A DNA stretch of 36,635 nt, taken from assembly GCA_934668765.1 (NCBI GenBank), contig CAKUOH010000022.1:1-36635 (forward strand), given 5' to 3'. Of the stretch, positions 1 through 8,652 are shown piece after piece. Every line of letters begins with the position of its first letter. Position 1 is the stretch's first letter. Under the pieces are notes generated by a model. It was given only the letters and a program-made list of their open reading frames with translations. It made no database searches and was not told the origin of the DNA. The DNA comes from an uncultured Helicobacteraceae bacterium. Lineage in GTDB: Bacteria > Campylobacterota > Campylobacteria > Campylobacterales > Helicobacteraceae. The translations under genes were made by a program, and so were the position numbers.

Positions 1-161
1 TTATCTGTGATATTTACGCGCCTAACGGCGATTGTTATCATCTCTGCGCCACTTGCCAAAGTCGCCGCGCGTGTGGTAGCAAAGTCCTTATACTTCCCAC
101 TGCCTACAATTAGGCGCGATTTAAATTCAATGTCGGCGATTTTTAAAATGTCATTTTGCAT
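1..161 (-). CDS. thiG: Thiazole synthase ThiG, N-terminal part (cut by window edge)
   Basis: This is the first 53 codons of a minus-strand gene that runs off the left edge. The translation starts [20 protein letters not shown] and continues with [22 protein letters not shown] and [11 protein letters not shown], the N-terminal pattern of ThiG. ThiG is the cytosolic (beta/alpha)8-barrel enzyme that builds the thiazole phosphate of thiamine from deoxyxylulose phosphate, dehydroglycine and ThiS thiocarboxylate. The ATG is preceded by AAGGA at a suitable distance, and a TGA-TATAAT box lies about 40 bases further upstream. It follows hsdR in the same direction but has its own promoter, so it is probably not part of the restriction operon. 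The catalytic lysine lies outside the window. Confidence 0.9.
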   Translation of the reverse strand, partial: MQNDILKIADIEFKSRLIVGSGKYKDFATTRAATLASGAEMITIAVRRVNITD

Positions 162-198
162 TATGCTAAATCCTTAATTTATGATAATTTTAGCGCAA

Positions 199-204
199 AT
201 TATA
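199..204 (-). promoter_or_regulatory. Extended -10 promoter of thiG
   Basis: Read on the minus strand this is TATAAT preceded by TGA, an extended -10. It lies in the 72-base gap between hsdR and thiG and predicts a leader of about 30 bases. No convincing -35 is seen, as is common in Helicobacter-type promoters. Confidence 0.5.
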
Positions 205-233
205 TCACAATATATAATTTTTAATCTAGCACT

Positions 234-3200
234 CTATATTTCACTTCCTGAAATGTCCCTATACTTCTCATAAAAGCCCTTTAAAAGTGAAAATACCCTT
301 TCATTTTGCTCTGCATTTTTAGCGGCAAAAAGCGAACTTTTTGGCAAAATCTCCCTAAAATCCACGCCCAAATCGCTTATTTCACCATTTTTAAAAGATT
401 TTTCTATAAATTTCATCGTTTTTGGCGCGTTAAGCCCTTCATCTGCGATGATTTTTTCTAACTCTTGCTTTTTCTTTATCTTTACAAAAGCCCTAAATTC
501 GCGCTCAATAAAGCTAAATTCATCCTCGCTTTTATCATCTGCTAAGTCTATAAAATACCTTGAAAATTCTTTGATTAAATCCCCTTTATCTCTTAACTTC
601 AAACTAGAATCTACCCAACTAGCTATATCTTGTAAGATTTTTTCTCTTTTATCCTTATCGCTTTCTTTTTTGGCACTTTGTAAAAGCTCATAAATAAAGT
701 CTATATTTATATCAACTTGCCTTATAAGCTCAATTTCAAAAACCAAATCCTCAATTTCTGCTTGTAACTGCGGGTCTTTTTGCCCCATTAACTCATCTTT
801 TATTTGCAAATACGCGCTTTGTAAATTCTGCTTTGTGCGCTCATCTAGTAGCACTTTATCCTCGCCAAACTCATCAAATACGCTCAAAATGTTTTCAATC
901 CTTAAAAGCTCATTATAAGCCTTAATAAAAGCCTTTTTCTCTTGCAAAGTCTCTAAATTTTGTGGCTCTAAAAAATCGCGCTCTAAATCCTGCACGATTT
1001 GCGTGTAACCCTTATGAAACTCCCTTATGCTCTGCCCGTTTTCATCTGTGCTTTCTTCAAAATACCCTTCAAAATAATCCTTAAAACTACGCATTAGCAC
1101 GACTTTGCTATCATCACCCTTTTGGCTAAAAAGCGCAATGCTTTCATTTGTAGCCTTTTCTAAATCCCTAAAACACACGACATTTCCAAAACGCTTTGTA
1201 GAATCTAAAATGCGATTTGTCCTAGAAAACGCTTGTAAAAGCCTGTGATAACGCAAATTTTTATCCACCCAAAGCGTGTTAAGCGTTTTTGCGTCAAATC
1301 CCGTTAAAAACATATCCACCACGATGAGCATATCAAGCTCTTTATTTTTCATCTTGCTTGATAAATCCACATAATACTGCCCAAAACTCTCCGCACTTGT
1401 GTCAAAATTTGTCCCAAAAATGCCGTTATAATCTCTTATCGCACGCTCTAAAAAGTCCCGCGAACTCTTTGGCAAACCCTCGCAATCTTCTATATTTTCA
1501 TCTAAATCCTCATTTGTCCCATAGCTAAAAATAATGGCGATTTTAAGCCTGTCTTTTTCATTCAAATTTGAATTTTGCAATTTAAACTCATCATAAAAAA
1601 GCTTGGCTGATTCTATACTAGCACTTGCAAAAATAGAGTTAAAGCCCTTTATGCGTTTATTTTCTGGTGTTTTGTATGTGCCGCTTCTATAAGTCTTTTT
1701 ATCAAAATTTGCCAAAACATAAGAAACAATTTCCTTAATCCTTTCAGGGTGATTTAGCACTTCTTTATCTAGTTTTTCACTCATTTCATCATCAAGCTCA
1801 AAAAGGCTTTCGGCTTCTTTAAATTTTGGTTTTAAGTTATTGTAATCCACCTTAAAAGGCAAAACATTTTTATCTTTTATCGCATTAGCTATGGTATAGC
1901 TATGCAAAAGCTCATCAAAAATCAGTTTTGTCGTTTGAGCTGTTTTTATCATCTGCCCATTTTTTTGCTTTACAAAGCTATCTCCCATTTTATTTGCCTC
2001 TAAAATAGGCGTTCCCGTAAAACCAAAAAGCAGGTATTTTTTAAAAGCCTTTTTAATTTGCGCATTCATCTGCCCAAATTGCGAGCGGTGGCATTCATCA
2101 AAGATTATAACGCAAGGCTTATCAAACAAAAAATGCTCTTTATGGTTTTTGACAAACACGCTTAGCTTTTGGATGGTCGTAACGATGATTTTTTGATTGT
2201 CATCTTTTAGCCGTTTTTCAAGCATTTTTGTGCTTTTGTTAAACTCCACGCAACCTTTTTCAAATTTGTTGTATTCGCTTACTGTTTGATTATCCAAATC
2301 CTTTCTATCCACCACAAACATTACTTTTTTAATAGCCTCTATCTCGCAAGCAAGTTGCGCGCTTTTAAAGCTAGTAAGCGTCTTTCCGCTACCTGTTGAG
2401 TGCCAAATATAGCCATTTGCCTTGTCATTGCCATAAATGCCATAATTAAGCACCATTTGAATCTTGCGGATTATGGTTTCTGTCGCGGCGATTTGATAAG
2501 GGCGCATTACAAGTAAATTACGCGAAGAGTCAAAAACGCAGTATTTAAAAAGCACATTTAAAAGCGCGTGTTTAGCCAAAAATGTGCTAGTAAAATCCAC
2601 CAAATCAAAAATTTGCCTATTTTCAAAATCCGCCCAAAAGCTCGTAAATTCAAAGCTGTCATTGCCCTTTATGCCCTTTTGTTTTAGGTATTTATCTCTT
2701 GTGGTGTTTGAGTAGTATTTTGTGTAAGTGCCATTTGAGATGATGAAAATTTGCACGAAGTTAAAAAGCCCGCTACCTGCAAAAAAGCTCTCCCTGCCAT
2801 AACGCTGTATTTGATAAAAGGCATTTTTTAGCTCTACGCCACGCCTTTTTAGCTCACAATGCACCAAAGGCAAGCCATTTACCAAAATGCTTACATCATA
2901 GCGGTTTTTAGCTTTGTTTGGGCTGGTGTATTGATTCACCACTTGTAAAACATTTCTTTGTAAATTTTGCTTATCAACTAGCATTATATTTTTGCTTACG
3001 CCATTATCAAATTCAAAAGAATGCAAGTGATTTTCTTGGATTAAAGCCGTTTTTTCTACTATGCCGTCATTTTCCTTGCCAAGCACTTGCGTAAAAAACC
3101 TTTGCCATTCATTTTGGCTAAACTCACATTCATTAAGCCTTTCAATTTGCTTTTTGAGATTTAAAATCAACCCCTTTTCATTTTTAATCCCACTTGCATA

Positions 3201-3356
3201 TTCATAGCCTTGTGCTATGAGCTGTTTTATAAAATGCGCTTCTAAACTTGCCTCACTTTCATAAAAACGCTCATCTTTAACGCTTGGGATAAATTTAGCC
3301 ACAATGGTGCTTGTTTCATTAAGCGAAACAGCGTGAAATTCGCTTTTTTCTTTCAT
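234..3356 (-). CDS. hsdR: Type I restriction enzyme subunit R (HsdR, type IC-like)
   Basis: This 1040-residue motor and nuclease subunit of a type I restriction-modification complex cuts unmethylated DNA after ATP-driven translocation. The N-terminal nuclease core is visible around residues 153-172 (YDVSILVNGLPLVHCELKRR, a D...E-x-K arrangement). Helicase motifs follow: Walker A STGSGKT near residue 325, DECH near 421, and FGFTGTP about 30 residues later. The length is close to that of EcoR124I HsdR, which together with the form of HsdS supports type IC. AAGGAAAG precedes the ATG. The gene is intact, but it is separated from hsdS by an inverted-repeat element of about 135 bp (3393-3526), and its partner hsdM carries a nonsense codon. 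The complex may therefore be inactive. Confidence 0.93.
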   Translation of the reverse strand: MKEKSEFHAVSLNETSTIVAKFIPSVKDERFYESEASLEAHFIKQLIAQGYEYASGIKNEKGLILNLKKQIERLNECEFSQNEWQRFFTQVLGKENDGIVEKTALIQENHLHSFEFDNGVSKNIMLVDKQNLQRNVLQVVNQYTSPNKAKNRYDVSILVNGLPLVHCELKRRGVELKNAFYQIQRYGRESFFAGSGLFNFVQIFIISNGTYTKYYSNTTRDKYLKQKGIKGNDSFEFTSFWADFENRQIFDLVDFTSTFLAKHALLNVLFKYCVFDSSRNLLVMRPYQIAATETIIRKIQMVLNYGIYGNDKANGYIWHSTGSGKTLTSFKSAQLACEIEAIKKVMFVVDRKDLDNQTVSEYNKFEKGCVEFNKSTKMLEKRLKDDNQKIIVTTIQKLSVFVKNHKEHFLFDKPCVIIFDECHRSQFGQMNAQIKKAFKKYLLFGFTGTPILEANKMGDSFVKQKNGQMIKTAQTTKLIFDELLHSYTIANAIKDKNVLPFKVDYNNLKPKFKEAESLFELDDEMSEKLDKEVLNHPERIKEIVSYVLANFDKKTYRSGTYKTPENKRIKGFNSIFASASIESAKLFYDEFKLQNSNLNEKDRLKIAIIFSYGTNEDLDENIEDCEGLPKSSRDFLERAIRDYNGIFGTNFDTSAESFGQYYVDLSSKMKNKELDMLIVVDMFLTGFDAKTLNTLWVDKNLRYHRLLQAFSRTNRILDSTKRFGNVVCFRDLEKATNESIALFSQKGDDSKVVLMRSFKDYFEGYFEESTDENGQSIREFHKGYTQIVQDLERDFLEPQNLETLQEKKAFIKAYNELLRIENILSVFDEFGEDKVLLDERTKQNLQSAYLQIKDELMGQKDPQLQAEIEDLVFEIELIRQVDINIDFIYELLQSAKKESDKDKREKILQDIASWVDSSLKLRDKGDLIKEFSRYFIDLADDKSEDEFSFIEREFRAFVKIKKKQELEKIIADEGLNAPKTMKFIEKSFKNGEISDLGVDFREILPKSSLFAAKNAEQNERVFSLLKGFYEKYRDISGSEI

Positions 3357-3392
3357 CTTGTCTTTCCTTTTTTGTATAGTATTTTAGTCATT

Positions 3393-3526
3393 GTGAGAAT
3401 TACCCCACCCTAAATCCCTCCCGCAAGGGGAGGGACTTGCTTTTGATTCCCCCATCCCTTGCGGAGAGACTTGCCTTTGATTTCCCCCTCCCTTGCGGAG
3501 GGGGTTAGGGGGTGGGTAAATCTCAC
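3393..3526. repeat. Long inverted repeat of CCCTCC/GCAAGGGAGGG type
   Basis: The left arm begins GTGAGAATTACCCCACCC and the right arm ends GGTGGGTAAATCTCAC. Both contain a CCCTCCCGCAAGGGGAGGG-like core, and a third GCAAGGGA-type core (CCCATCCCTTGCGGAG) lies between them. A related element is present at 13199-13360. The outer TGAG of the right arm supplies the TGA stop of hsdS, so the element abuts the end of that gene. It could act as a transcription attenuator between hsdS and hsdR. Such extragenic elements occur in many bacteria; how this one moves is unknown. Confidence 0.8.
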
Positions 3527-4770
3527 GCCTTTTCTTTAAAACTCAAAAGTTTTTCTCTGTAATGCTCATATTGCTTTTTGCGGACGGTAATTTCAGCGGG
3601 CAAACCTTGTGAAATGTCATTTACAAGTGCATCAAATTTATCCAAAATCTCCACCACTTCATTTTGAACTTTTAACGGCGGAATGGGGATTTTTATTTTT
3701 TGAACATTTGGCACAGTTAATTGTGGAATTCCGCTTTTTGTTCCTGTGTTTTCTATATTTGTGATAAATAAAGCATAATGTAAAAATTTATAATTTGCTA
3801 AATTTTCATTTGGGATTAGAGTAATTAGTCTAACAATAGGTGTAAATTTAGCCTTTCTTGGAGTATGATAACCGATAGTGCCTCTTGCTGAAATAGTTAC
3901 ACAATCTTTGTCTATTTTGTAAGTATCGCAATATCCATACAAAGAATTTAAATCAGTGCCATTTGAATAAATAGGATAAATAAATTCTTTTGTCGGTTCT
4001 TTTTCTTTTATATATTTTCTTGGCAAATCGCCACCAGCCAAAATTTTTTCGCAAACTTCGCCTAAACTCATCATTTTCACGCCGTAACCTTCGGCGCGTT
4101 TTTCAAGCTCGTCAAAGATTAAAAGCCTTTCGCGGTAGTGTTCGTATTGTTTTTGGCGCGCTTGTAATTCTGCTTGTAATTCTGCTTGTAATTCTGCTTG
4201 TAATTCTGCTTGTAATTCTGTAAAGGCGTCCAAAATCAAAACAATTTCTTTTTGAATTTCTAACGGCGGAATGGGGATTTGCAAACTTTCAAATTTCTTT
4301 TTTGAAACATTAAAGCGAGTAACGCCATTTACGCATTTTATAATCTGTTTTCGCACTCTATCATCTCTAAAAAGGTATTTTGAAAAATCAGGCAAAAACA
4401 AATTTTCATCATTAAAACGAAAGCCGAAACAAAAGCTATTTAAATAAATGTTTTCGCTAGGTTTTTGCGTTATCACGCTTGACATTCCGCATTCTCGTGG
4501 TGTTTCTGATGAGCCTGTGAAAAGGACATCGCCGAATTTAAGGATATTTTGTTTTTCTTTTGATGAAATTTTAACAAAATCATTTAAATTTAATTTTGTC
4601 GCCAAATTTGAAAACACATTCATATAACTAATATATCGGGCGTTGCCATTTGTAAAATCATCTTTTGATTTACCACTTAAACCATTAAAAAATTCTCCAA
4701 GCTCCCCCAACGCCTTAAATTCTACACCATCGGGGCAGAATTTTTGTAAAAGTTTTTCAATGCGATTCAT
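3523..4770 (-). CDS. hsdS: Type I restriction-modification specificity subunit (HsdS)
   Basis: This 415-residue DNA-recognition subunit sets the bipartite target of the HsdM/HsdR complex. It has the usual pseudo-symmetric layout. Target-recognition domain 1 spans about residues 10-175 and ends in IPIPPLEIQKEIVLILDAF. A conserved helical spacer carries (T/A)ELQ repeats and QKQYEHYRERLL. Domain 2 spans about 225-375 and ends in IPIPPLKVQNEVVEILDKF, with a second spacer copy (KKQYEHYREKLL) at the C-terminus. Five (T/A)ELQ units are encoded by five exact 12-bp repeats. In EcoR124I and EcoR124II two versus three TAEL units change the spacing of the DNA target, so the repeat number should matter here. 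The ATG directly abuts the stop of the toxin gene upstream. The TGA stop lies in the terminal bases of the 3393-3526 element. Confidence 0.93.
   Translation of the reverse strand: MNRIEKLLQKFCPDGVEFKALGELGEFFNGLSGKSKDDFTNGNARYISYMNVFSNLATKLNLNDFVKISSKEKQNILKFGDVLFTGSSETPRECGMSSVITQKPSENIYLNSFCFGFRFNDENLFLPDFSKYLFRDDRVRKQIIKCVNGVTRFNVSKKKFESLQIPIPPLEIQKEIVLILDAFTELQAELQAELQAELQAELQARQKQYEHYRERLLIFDELEKRAEGYGVKMMSLGEVCEKILAGGDLPRKYIKEKEPTKEFIYPIYSNGTDLNSLYGYCDTYKIDKDCVTISARGTIGYHTPRKAKFTPIVRLITLIPNENLANYKFLHYALFITNIENTGTKSGIPQLTVPNVQKIKIPIPPLKVQNEVVEILDKFDALVNDISQGLPAEITVRKKQYEHYREKLLSFKEKA
4161..4220. repeat. Five exact tandem 12-bp repeats in hsdS
   Basis: CTTGTAATTCTG is repeated five times without a mismatch. 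On the coding strand this gives the ELQA/TELQ helical spacer between the two recognition domains. Because the unit is 12 bp, gain or loss of a copy keeps the reading frame and adds or removes four residues. Confidence 0.97.
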
Positions 4771-5037
4771 TTATTTATCCTTGTAATGCGTTTTGCATGC
4801 CAAAATGATAATAGTGTTCTCTTTGATGCAATACACAAGGCGGTGTTTGTCATTGATGCGCCGTGAATACATACCGCTTAAATCGCCCTTTAATGCTTCT
4901 GGCTTGCCAAGCCCTTTTAATGCACCATTGCGCTCAATGTCCTTCACAAGCGCATTGATTTTTTCTAAAATCTTTTTATCGTGGCTTTGCCAATACAGAT
5001 ATTCTTCCCACGCGTCATTATCAAAGGCTTTTTTCAT
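4771..5037 (-). CDS. yoeB: YoeB/Txe-family mRNA interferase toxin
   Basis: This 88-residue toxin has the YoeB pattern: MKKAFDNDAWEEYLYWQ, DKKILEKINALVKDIERN, GKPEALKGDLSGMYSRRIN, KHRLVY and CKTHY. YoeB proteins cut mRNA in the ribosomal A site; the conserved E, R and terminal H-Y are present. The start chosen (ATG at 5035-5037) has AAAGGGA upstream and gives the usual family length. An in-frame start further upstream would add 16 residues lying inside the antitoxin gene and is less likely. The gene overlaps the antitoxin by 17 bases and its stop abuts the hsdS start codon, so it is translationally linked to both. The partner is of the RelB/DinJ type rather than the YefM type classically paired with YoeB. 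Confidence 0.88.
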   Translation of the reverse strand: MKKAFDNDAWEEYLYWQSHDKKILEKINALVKDIERNGALKGLGKPEALKGDLSGMYSRRINDKHRLVYCIKENTIIILACKTHYKDK

Positions 5038-5305
5038 CAATAATATCCCTTTGTGTAAGCCCTTGCCCTTTTTGCGCTCTCTCATATCGCGCTTTTAGAA
5101 TCGCTACATTTTCCGCATTATAAAACGCCTCTTGTTGCTCCTCGCTTTTTGCTTGAATGCTAAAAGGAATCGCCTTATTTTTTAGGGCTTGTTTGATAAA
5201 TACGCGAATCGCCGTGCTTGTATCTAGCCCAAGCTCGTTAAAAAGCGCGTCTGCTTGTTTTTTGGTATCTGCGTCAATGCGCACTTGTAATAATGTCGTT
5301 GCCAT
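5021..5305 (-). CDS. RelB/DinJ-family antitoxin
   Basis: This 94-residue antitoxin begins MATTLLQVRIDADTKKQADA and continues FNELGLDTSTAIRVFIKQAL, the ribbon-helix-helix DNA-binding domain typical of RelB/DinJ. A charged C-terminal part (about residues 55-94) would wrap the toxin. AAAGGA precedes the ATG. It is the first gene of a two-gene module with yoeB, has its own promoter with an inverted repeat (5337-5366), and would be expected to autorepress it. Its position between hsdM and hsdS suggests insertion into, or co-option by, the restriction operon. Confidence 0.88.
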   Translation of the reverse strand: MATTLLQVRIDADTKKQADALFNELGLDTSTAIRVFIKQALKNKAIPFSIQAKSEEQQEAFYNAENVAILKARYERAQKGQGLTQRDIIDEKSL

Positions 5306-5336
5306 TAATAATCCTTTATATTTGAATTAAATTTAT

Positions 5337-5366
5337 ATTGTATCATAATTTTATTATAATGACAAT
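5337..5366 (-). promoter_or_regulatory. Promoter and palindromic operator of the relB/dinJ-yoeB module
   Basis: On the minus strand TTGTCA (5360-5365) and TACAAT (5337-5342) are separated by exactly 17 bases. The promoter is contained in an inverted repeat: on the plus strand ATTGTATCATAAT (5337-5349) faces ATTATAATGACAAT (5353-5366). The arrangement suits autorepression by the ribbon-helix-helix antitoxin. Much the same sequence forms the prp promoter at 10793-10822. Confidence 0.65.
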
Positions 5367-5378
5367 ATACGCATTTCA

Positions 5379-6938
5379 TTAGTTTTCTAAATCCGCCACA
5401 ATCAAATCTATCTTTTCGCGCAAGGCGTTTTGCTTAGCAACAATTTCTAAAATTTCATTATTTAAGGCTTTAATATCCACCACTTCGCGCGTATCTTTTG
5501 CCTCAACATAGCTTGAAACGCTTAAATTTGCTTCGTTTGCTAAAATGTCGCGATTGTCGATGAGCGCTGAAAGATGTGGCACATTTTCGCGTTTGCTATA
5601 AAGCTCTAAAATTTGCGTAATGTTTTCATCGCTTAATTTATTTTTATTTGTGGCTTTTACAAAAAACTCGCTTGCGTTAATGAAAAGCGTTTTGGCATCG
5701 CTTTTGTTCTTTTTAAGCACGATAATGCAAGTGGCGATACTTACGCCGTAAAAAAGGTTTTCAGGCAGCTGGATAATGCAATCAATGTAATTTTCTCTTA
5801 CAAGGTATTTGCGTATGGTAGCTTCTGCGCCGCTGCGGTATAAAACGCCTGGAAATTCCACAATAGCCGCCGCGCCCTTTGGGCTAAGCCAACTTAAAAT
5901 GTGCATCACAAAGGCTAAATCGCTTTTGCTTTTGGGAGCTAGTGCGCCTGCTGGCGTAAAACGCACATCACGCATAAGCTCGGCGTTATCGTCTCCCTCC
6001 CATTTAGTAGAGTAAGGCGGATTTGAGACGATGATATCAAAAGGCTCGTTTGCCTTGTGGCTTGGCTCTGGGTTTGTGAGCGTGTCGCCGTGAGCGATGA
6101 AAATTTTGTTATAGTTTATGCGGTGAAGTAGCATATTCATACGGCAAAGGTTGTAAGAAGTGAGGTTTTTTTCTTGTCCAAAAAAGCCTTTGGTGATATT
6201 TTCCTCGCCTAAATTTTTTGCCACTTGTAAAAGCAAAGAGCCACTGCCACAAGCTGGGTCATAGACTTTATTTACCTCTTTTTGTCCTTTTTGGGCTATG
6301 CAAGCAAGTAGCTTTGAAACCTCTTGTGGCGTGAAATACTCGCCACCGCTTTTTCCTGCGTTGCTTGCATACATACGCATTAAAAACTCATACGCATCGC
6401 CAAATAAATCAATGCTTCCTTCTTTTATGTCGCCAAAATCAAGCTCATCAATGGCAAAAAGCACTTTTGCTAACTTTTTGTTTTGCTCGATGAGCGAATT
6501 TCCTAAGGCTTTATCATTAAATTTAAAATCATCAAACAAAAATTTAAAATTTCGCTCGCTTGGCGCGCCTAATGCTGAGCCTTCGATGGCTTGAAAAATG
6601 CGCTTTAACTCTTGATTTAACTCATTTTACGCAAAAGTGCTGTCGTTTTTGATTTTAGCAACAAGAGAGCTAAAAAGCTCGCTTGGCAAAATAAAATAGC
6701 CCTTTGCTTTAACTAATGCGTCTTTGGCGTTTTGCGCGGTTTCATCATCAAGCGTGGCGTAATCAAAGTCTTGCGTTTCTTGGGCGTTAATGTAGCTTGT
6801 GATGTCTTCGCTGATAAAGCGATAAAAAAGTGTGATTAAAACATAAGCCTTAAAGTCCCAGCCTGTAACCTTACCGCGCAATTTAGTTGCAATCGCCCAA
6901 ATGGTTTTGTGTAATTCGGCTCGTTGTTTTTCTCGCAT
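5379..6938 (-). pseudogene. hsdM: Type I modification methylase HsdM interrupted by an in-frame TAA
   Basis: The N-terminal part (6630-6938) begins MREKQRAELHKTIWAIATKL and ends KIKNDSTFA at a TAA (6627-6629). Reading on in the same frame gives NELNQELKRIFQAIEG, SALGAPSERNF and KFLFDDFKFNDK. This joins directly to the downstream part, whose first ATG is at 6537-6539. The catalytic part has SAM motif I DPACGSGSLLLQV and motif IV SNPPYSTKW, typical of N6-adenine methylases. A single nonsense codon, not a frameshift, therefore splits an otherwise intact protein of about 518 codons. Without readthrough, or separate translation of the two parts, the complex lacks a complete methylase. AAAAGGCG precedes the chosen ATG. 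A sequencing error at 6627-6629 is the main alternative. Confidence 0.85.
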
Positions 6939-6979
6939 AAATCGCCTTTTTGTTGTAGAAATTTGCAAAATAAATTTGA

Positions 6980-6985
6980 ATTCTA
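6980..6985 (-). promoter_or_regulatory. Probable -10 box of the hsd operon
   Basis: TAGAAT preceded by TGT on the minus strand (an extended -10) lies 41 bases upstream of the chosen hsdM start. It predicts a leader of about 35 bases, which supports the shorter N-terminus. Confidence 0.4.
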
Positions 6986-7096
6986 ACAAAAATTTAGTTT
7001 AGAAAAGATTGTTTTTGTTTGAAAGCGAAAAAGTTAAGATTTTAGCCTTTTGTGGCAAATGTGGGTTTGCTGTGGCAAGTTAAATTTTAGCGCAAC

Positions 7097-7145
7097 AAAA
7101 AGTAGGACAAATTCGGTTTCAACAAATTTGCTAAAACCGAATTTG
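7097..7145 (-). terminator. Probable terminator of the prp operon
   Basis: An 11-bp perfect stem (AAATTCGGTTT at 7109-7119 with AAACCGAATTT at 7134-7144, plus a closing C-G pair) lies just after the prpD stop. Read on the minus strand it is followed shortly by five T residues. Confidence 0.6.
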
Positions 7146-7154
7146 ATTTAAAAA

Positions 7155-8609
7155 TTACAGCGCAAACAAGTCGCTAAATTCGTTGAAATTTGTGTTAAAA
7201 AGCTTTTGCTCATCCTCAAAAAGTGCAAAAATTTGCTCGCATTGTTTGGTGCTAAAACGAGTGGCAAGATTTGCCTTAAATTTACTCACAAGCACGGGGA
7301 TTCCCTCATCTCTGCGGCGTTTGTGTCCGATTGGATACTCCACTTCAACCTTTGCCGTGTGGCTGCCGTCTTTAAAGAAAACCTGCACGGCGTTTGCAAT
7401 AGAGCGTTTATCAGCCTCTAAATACTCTTTTGTGTAGCGTTCATCAACTTCAACCACCATTTTTTCACGCAAAGCGTCTATCCGCCCATCTTTTGCCACG
7501 CTATCTTCGTAATCATCAGCCACAAGTCGCCCAAAGATAAGCGGCACGGCTACCATATACTGAATGCAGTGGTCTCTGTCGGCTGGATTGTCAAGCTTGC
7601 CGACTTTGTTTATGATGCGGTGTCCTGATTCTTGCGTGGTGATGATGATTTTGTCAATCTCATCAAGCCTATTTGCCACCTCGCCGTGCAGTTTAAGTGC
7701 GGCTTCAACGGCAGTTTGTGCGTGAAATTCGGCTGGAAAGCTGATTTTAAATAGCACATTTTCCATTACATAGCTTGCAAATTCTTGCGGGATAGTAAGC
7801 TTTTGCCCCTTCATTTTGACATCTTCAAAGCCCCAAAAACTCGCACTCAAAGCACTTGGATAGCCCATTTCACCTTTTTTGGCTTTTAAGGCTAAATCCA
7901 CGCCCCGACTTGACGCATCGCCTGCTGCCCAACTCTTTCGTGAGCCTGTATTTGGCGCGTGGCGGTAAGTGCGAAGTGCGCCGCCGTCTATAAAGGCGTG
8001 AGATACAGCGTTTCTAATCTCTTCAAAATCGCACCCCAAAAGCTTTGCGGCTACTGCTGTGCTTGCAATGCGAACCAAAAGCACATGGTCAAGTCCTACT
8101 TTGTTAAAGCAATTTTCTAACGCCAAAACGCCTTGAATTTCGTGCGCTTTTATCATCGCTTTAAGTACGCAAGCCACCTTTAAAGGCTCTTTACCCTCGC
8201 TTAAATTCTTGCGGCTTACATAGTCCGCCACTGCCCAAATCGCGCCTAAATTATCACTTGGATGTCCCCACTCAGCCGCTAGCCAAGTGTCGTTAAAATC
8301 AAGCCACCGAACTATCGCACCCACATTAAACGCCGCACGAATCGGCTCTAATTGATAACTCGTGCCAAAAACTTTCGCGCCAAGAGGGCGAAATTCAGCT
8401 CCCTCAACGCTAGGTCCTAGCAACTTCGTGCAAGCTGGGTATTTAAGTGCCAATATTCCACAACCTATCGTGTCCATAAGGCAGTATTTTGCCGTTTGCA
8501 TTGCTAAATCGCTTTTAATGTCAAACTCATCAGCATATTTTGCGATTTTAGTTAAAAGCTCGTCAAATTCGGGGCGTTTTGCCTCTAAAATTCCCATATC
8601 ATTACTCAT
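7155..8609 (-). CDS. prpD: 2-Methylcitrate dehydratase
   Basis: This 484-residue member of the MmgE/PrpD family dehydrates 2-methylcitrate to 2-methyl-cis-aconitate in the methylcitrate cycle. Recognisable stretches are [71 protein letters not shown] and [15 protein letters not shown]. The start used (ATG at 8607-8609) has AAAGGAC upstream, the same leader as prpB, and gives the family length. An upstream in-frame start at 8693 would add 28 residues and overlap prpC. It is the last gene of prpB-prpC-prpD, 43 bases after prpC. No acnD or prpF is present, consistent with the iron-sulfur-independent route. Confidence 0.95.
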   Translation of the reverse strand: MSNDMGILEAKRPEFDELLTKIAKYADEFDIKSDLAMQTAKYCLMDTIGCGILALKYPACTKLLGPSVEGAEFRPLGAKVFGTSYQLEPIRAAFNVGAIVRWLDFNDTWLAAEWGHPSDNLGAIWAVADYVSRKNLSEGKEPLKVACVLKAMIKAHEIQGVLALENCFNKVGLDHVLLVRIASTAVAAKLLGCDFEEIRNAVSHAFIDGGALRTYRHAPNTGSRKSWAAGDASSRGVDLALKAKKGEMGYPSALSASFWGFEDVKMKGQKLTIPQEFASYVMENVLFKISFPAEFHAQTAVEAALKLHGEVANRLDEIDKIIITTQESGHRIINKVGKLDNPADRDHCIQYMVAVPLIFGRLVADDYEDSVAKDGRIDALREKMVVEVDERYTKEYLEADKRSIANAVQVFFKDGSHTAKVEVEYPIGHKRRRDEGIPVLVSKFKANLATRFSTKQCEQIFALFEDEQKLFNTNFNEFSDLFAL

Positions 8610-8652
8610 TTTTTGTCCTTTCAATGTTAAATTTATAGCTTTTGCCGCATAT

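Noticed and set aside
4161..4220. Short tandem repeats as a CRISPR array
   Set aside because: Units are 12 bp with no spacers and are in frame in hsdS.
5038..5085. Longer yoeB start
   Set aside because: The extra 16 residues lie inside the antitoxin gene. The ATG at 5037 has AAAGGGA and gives the family length.
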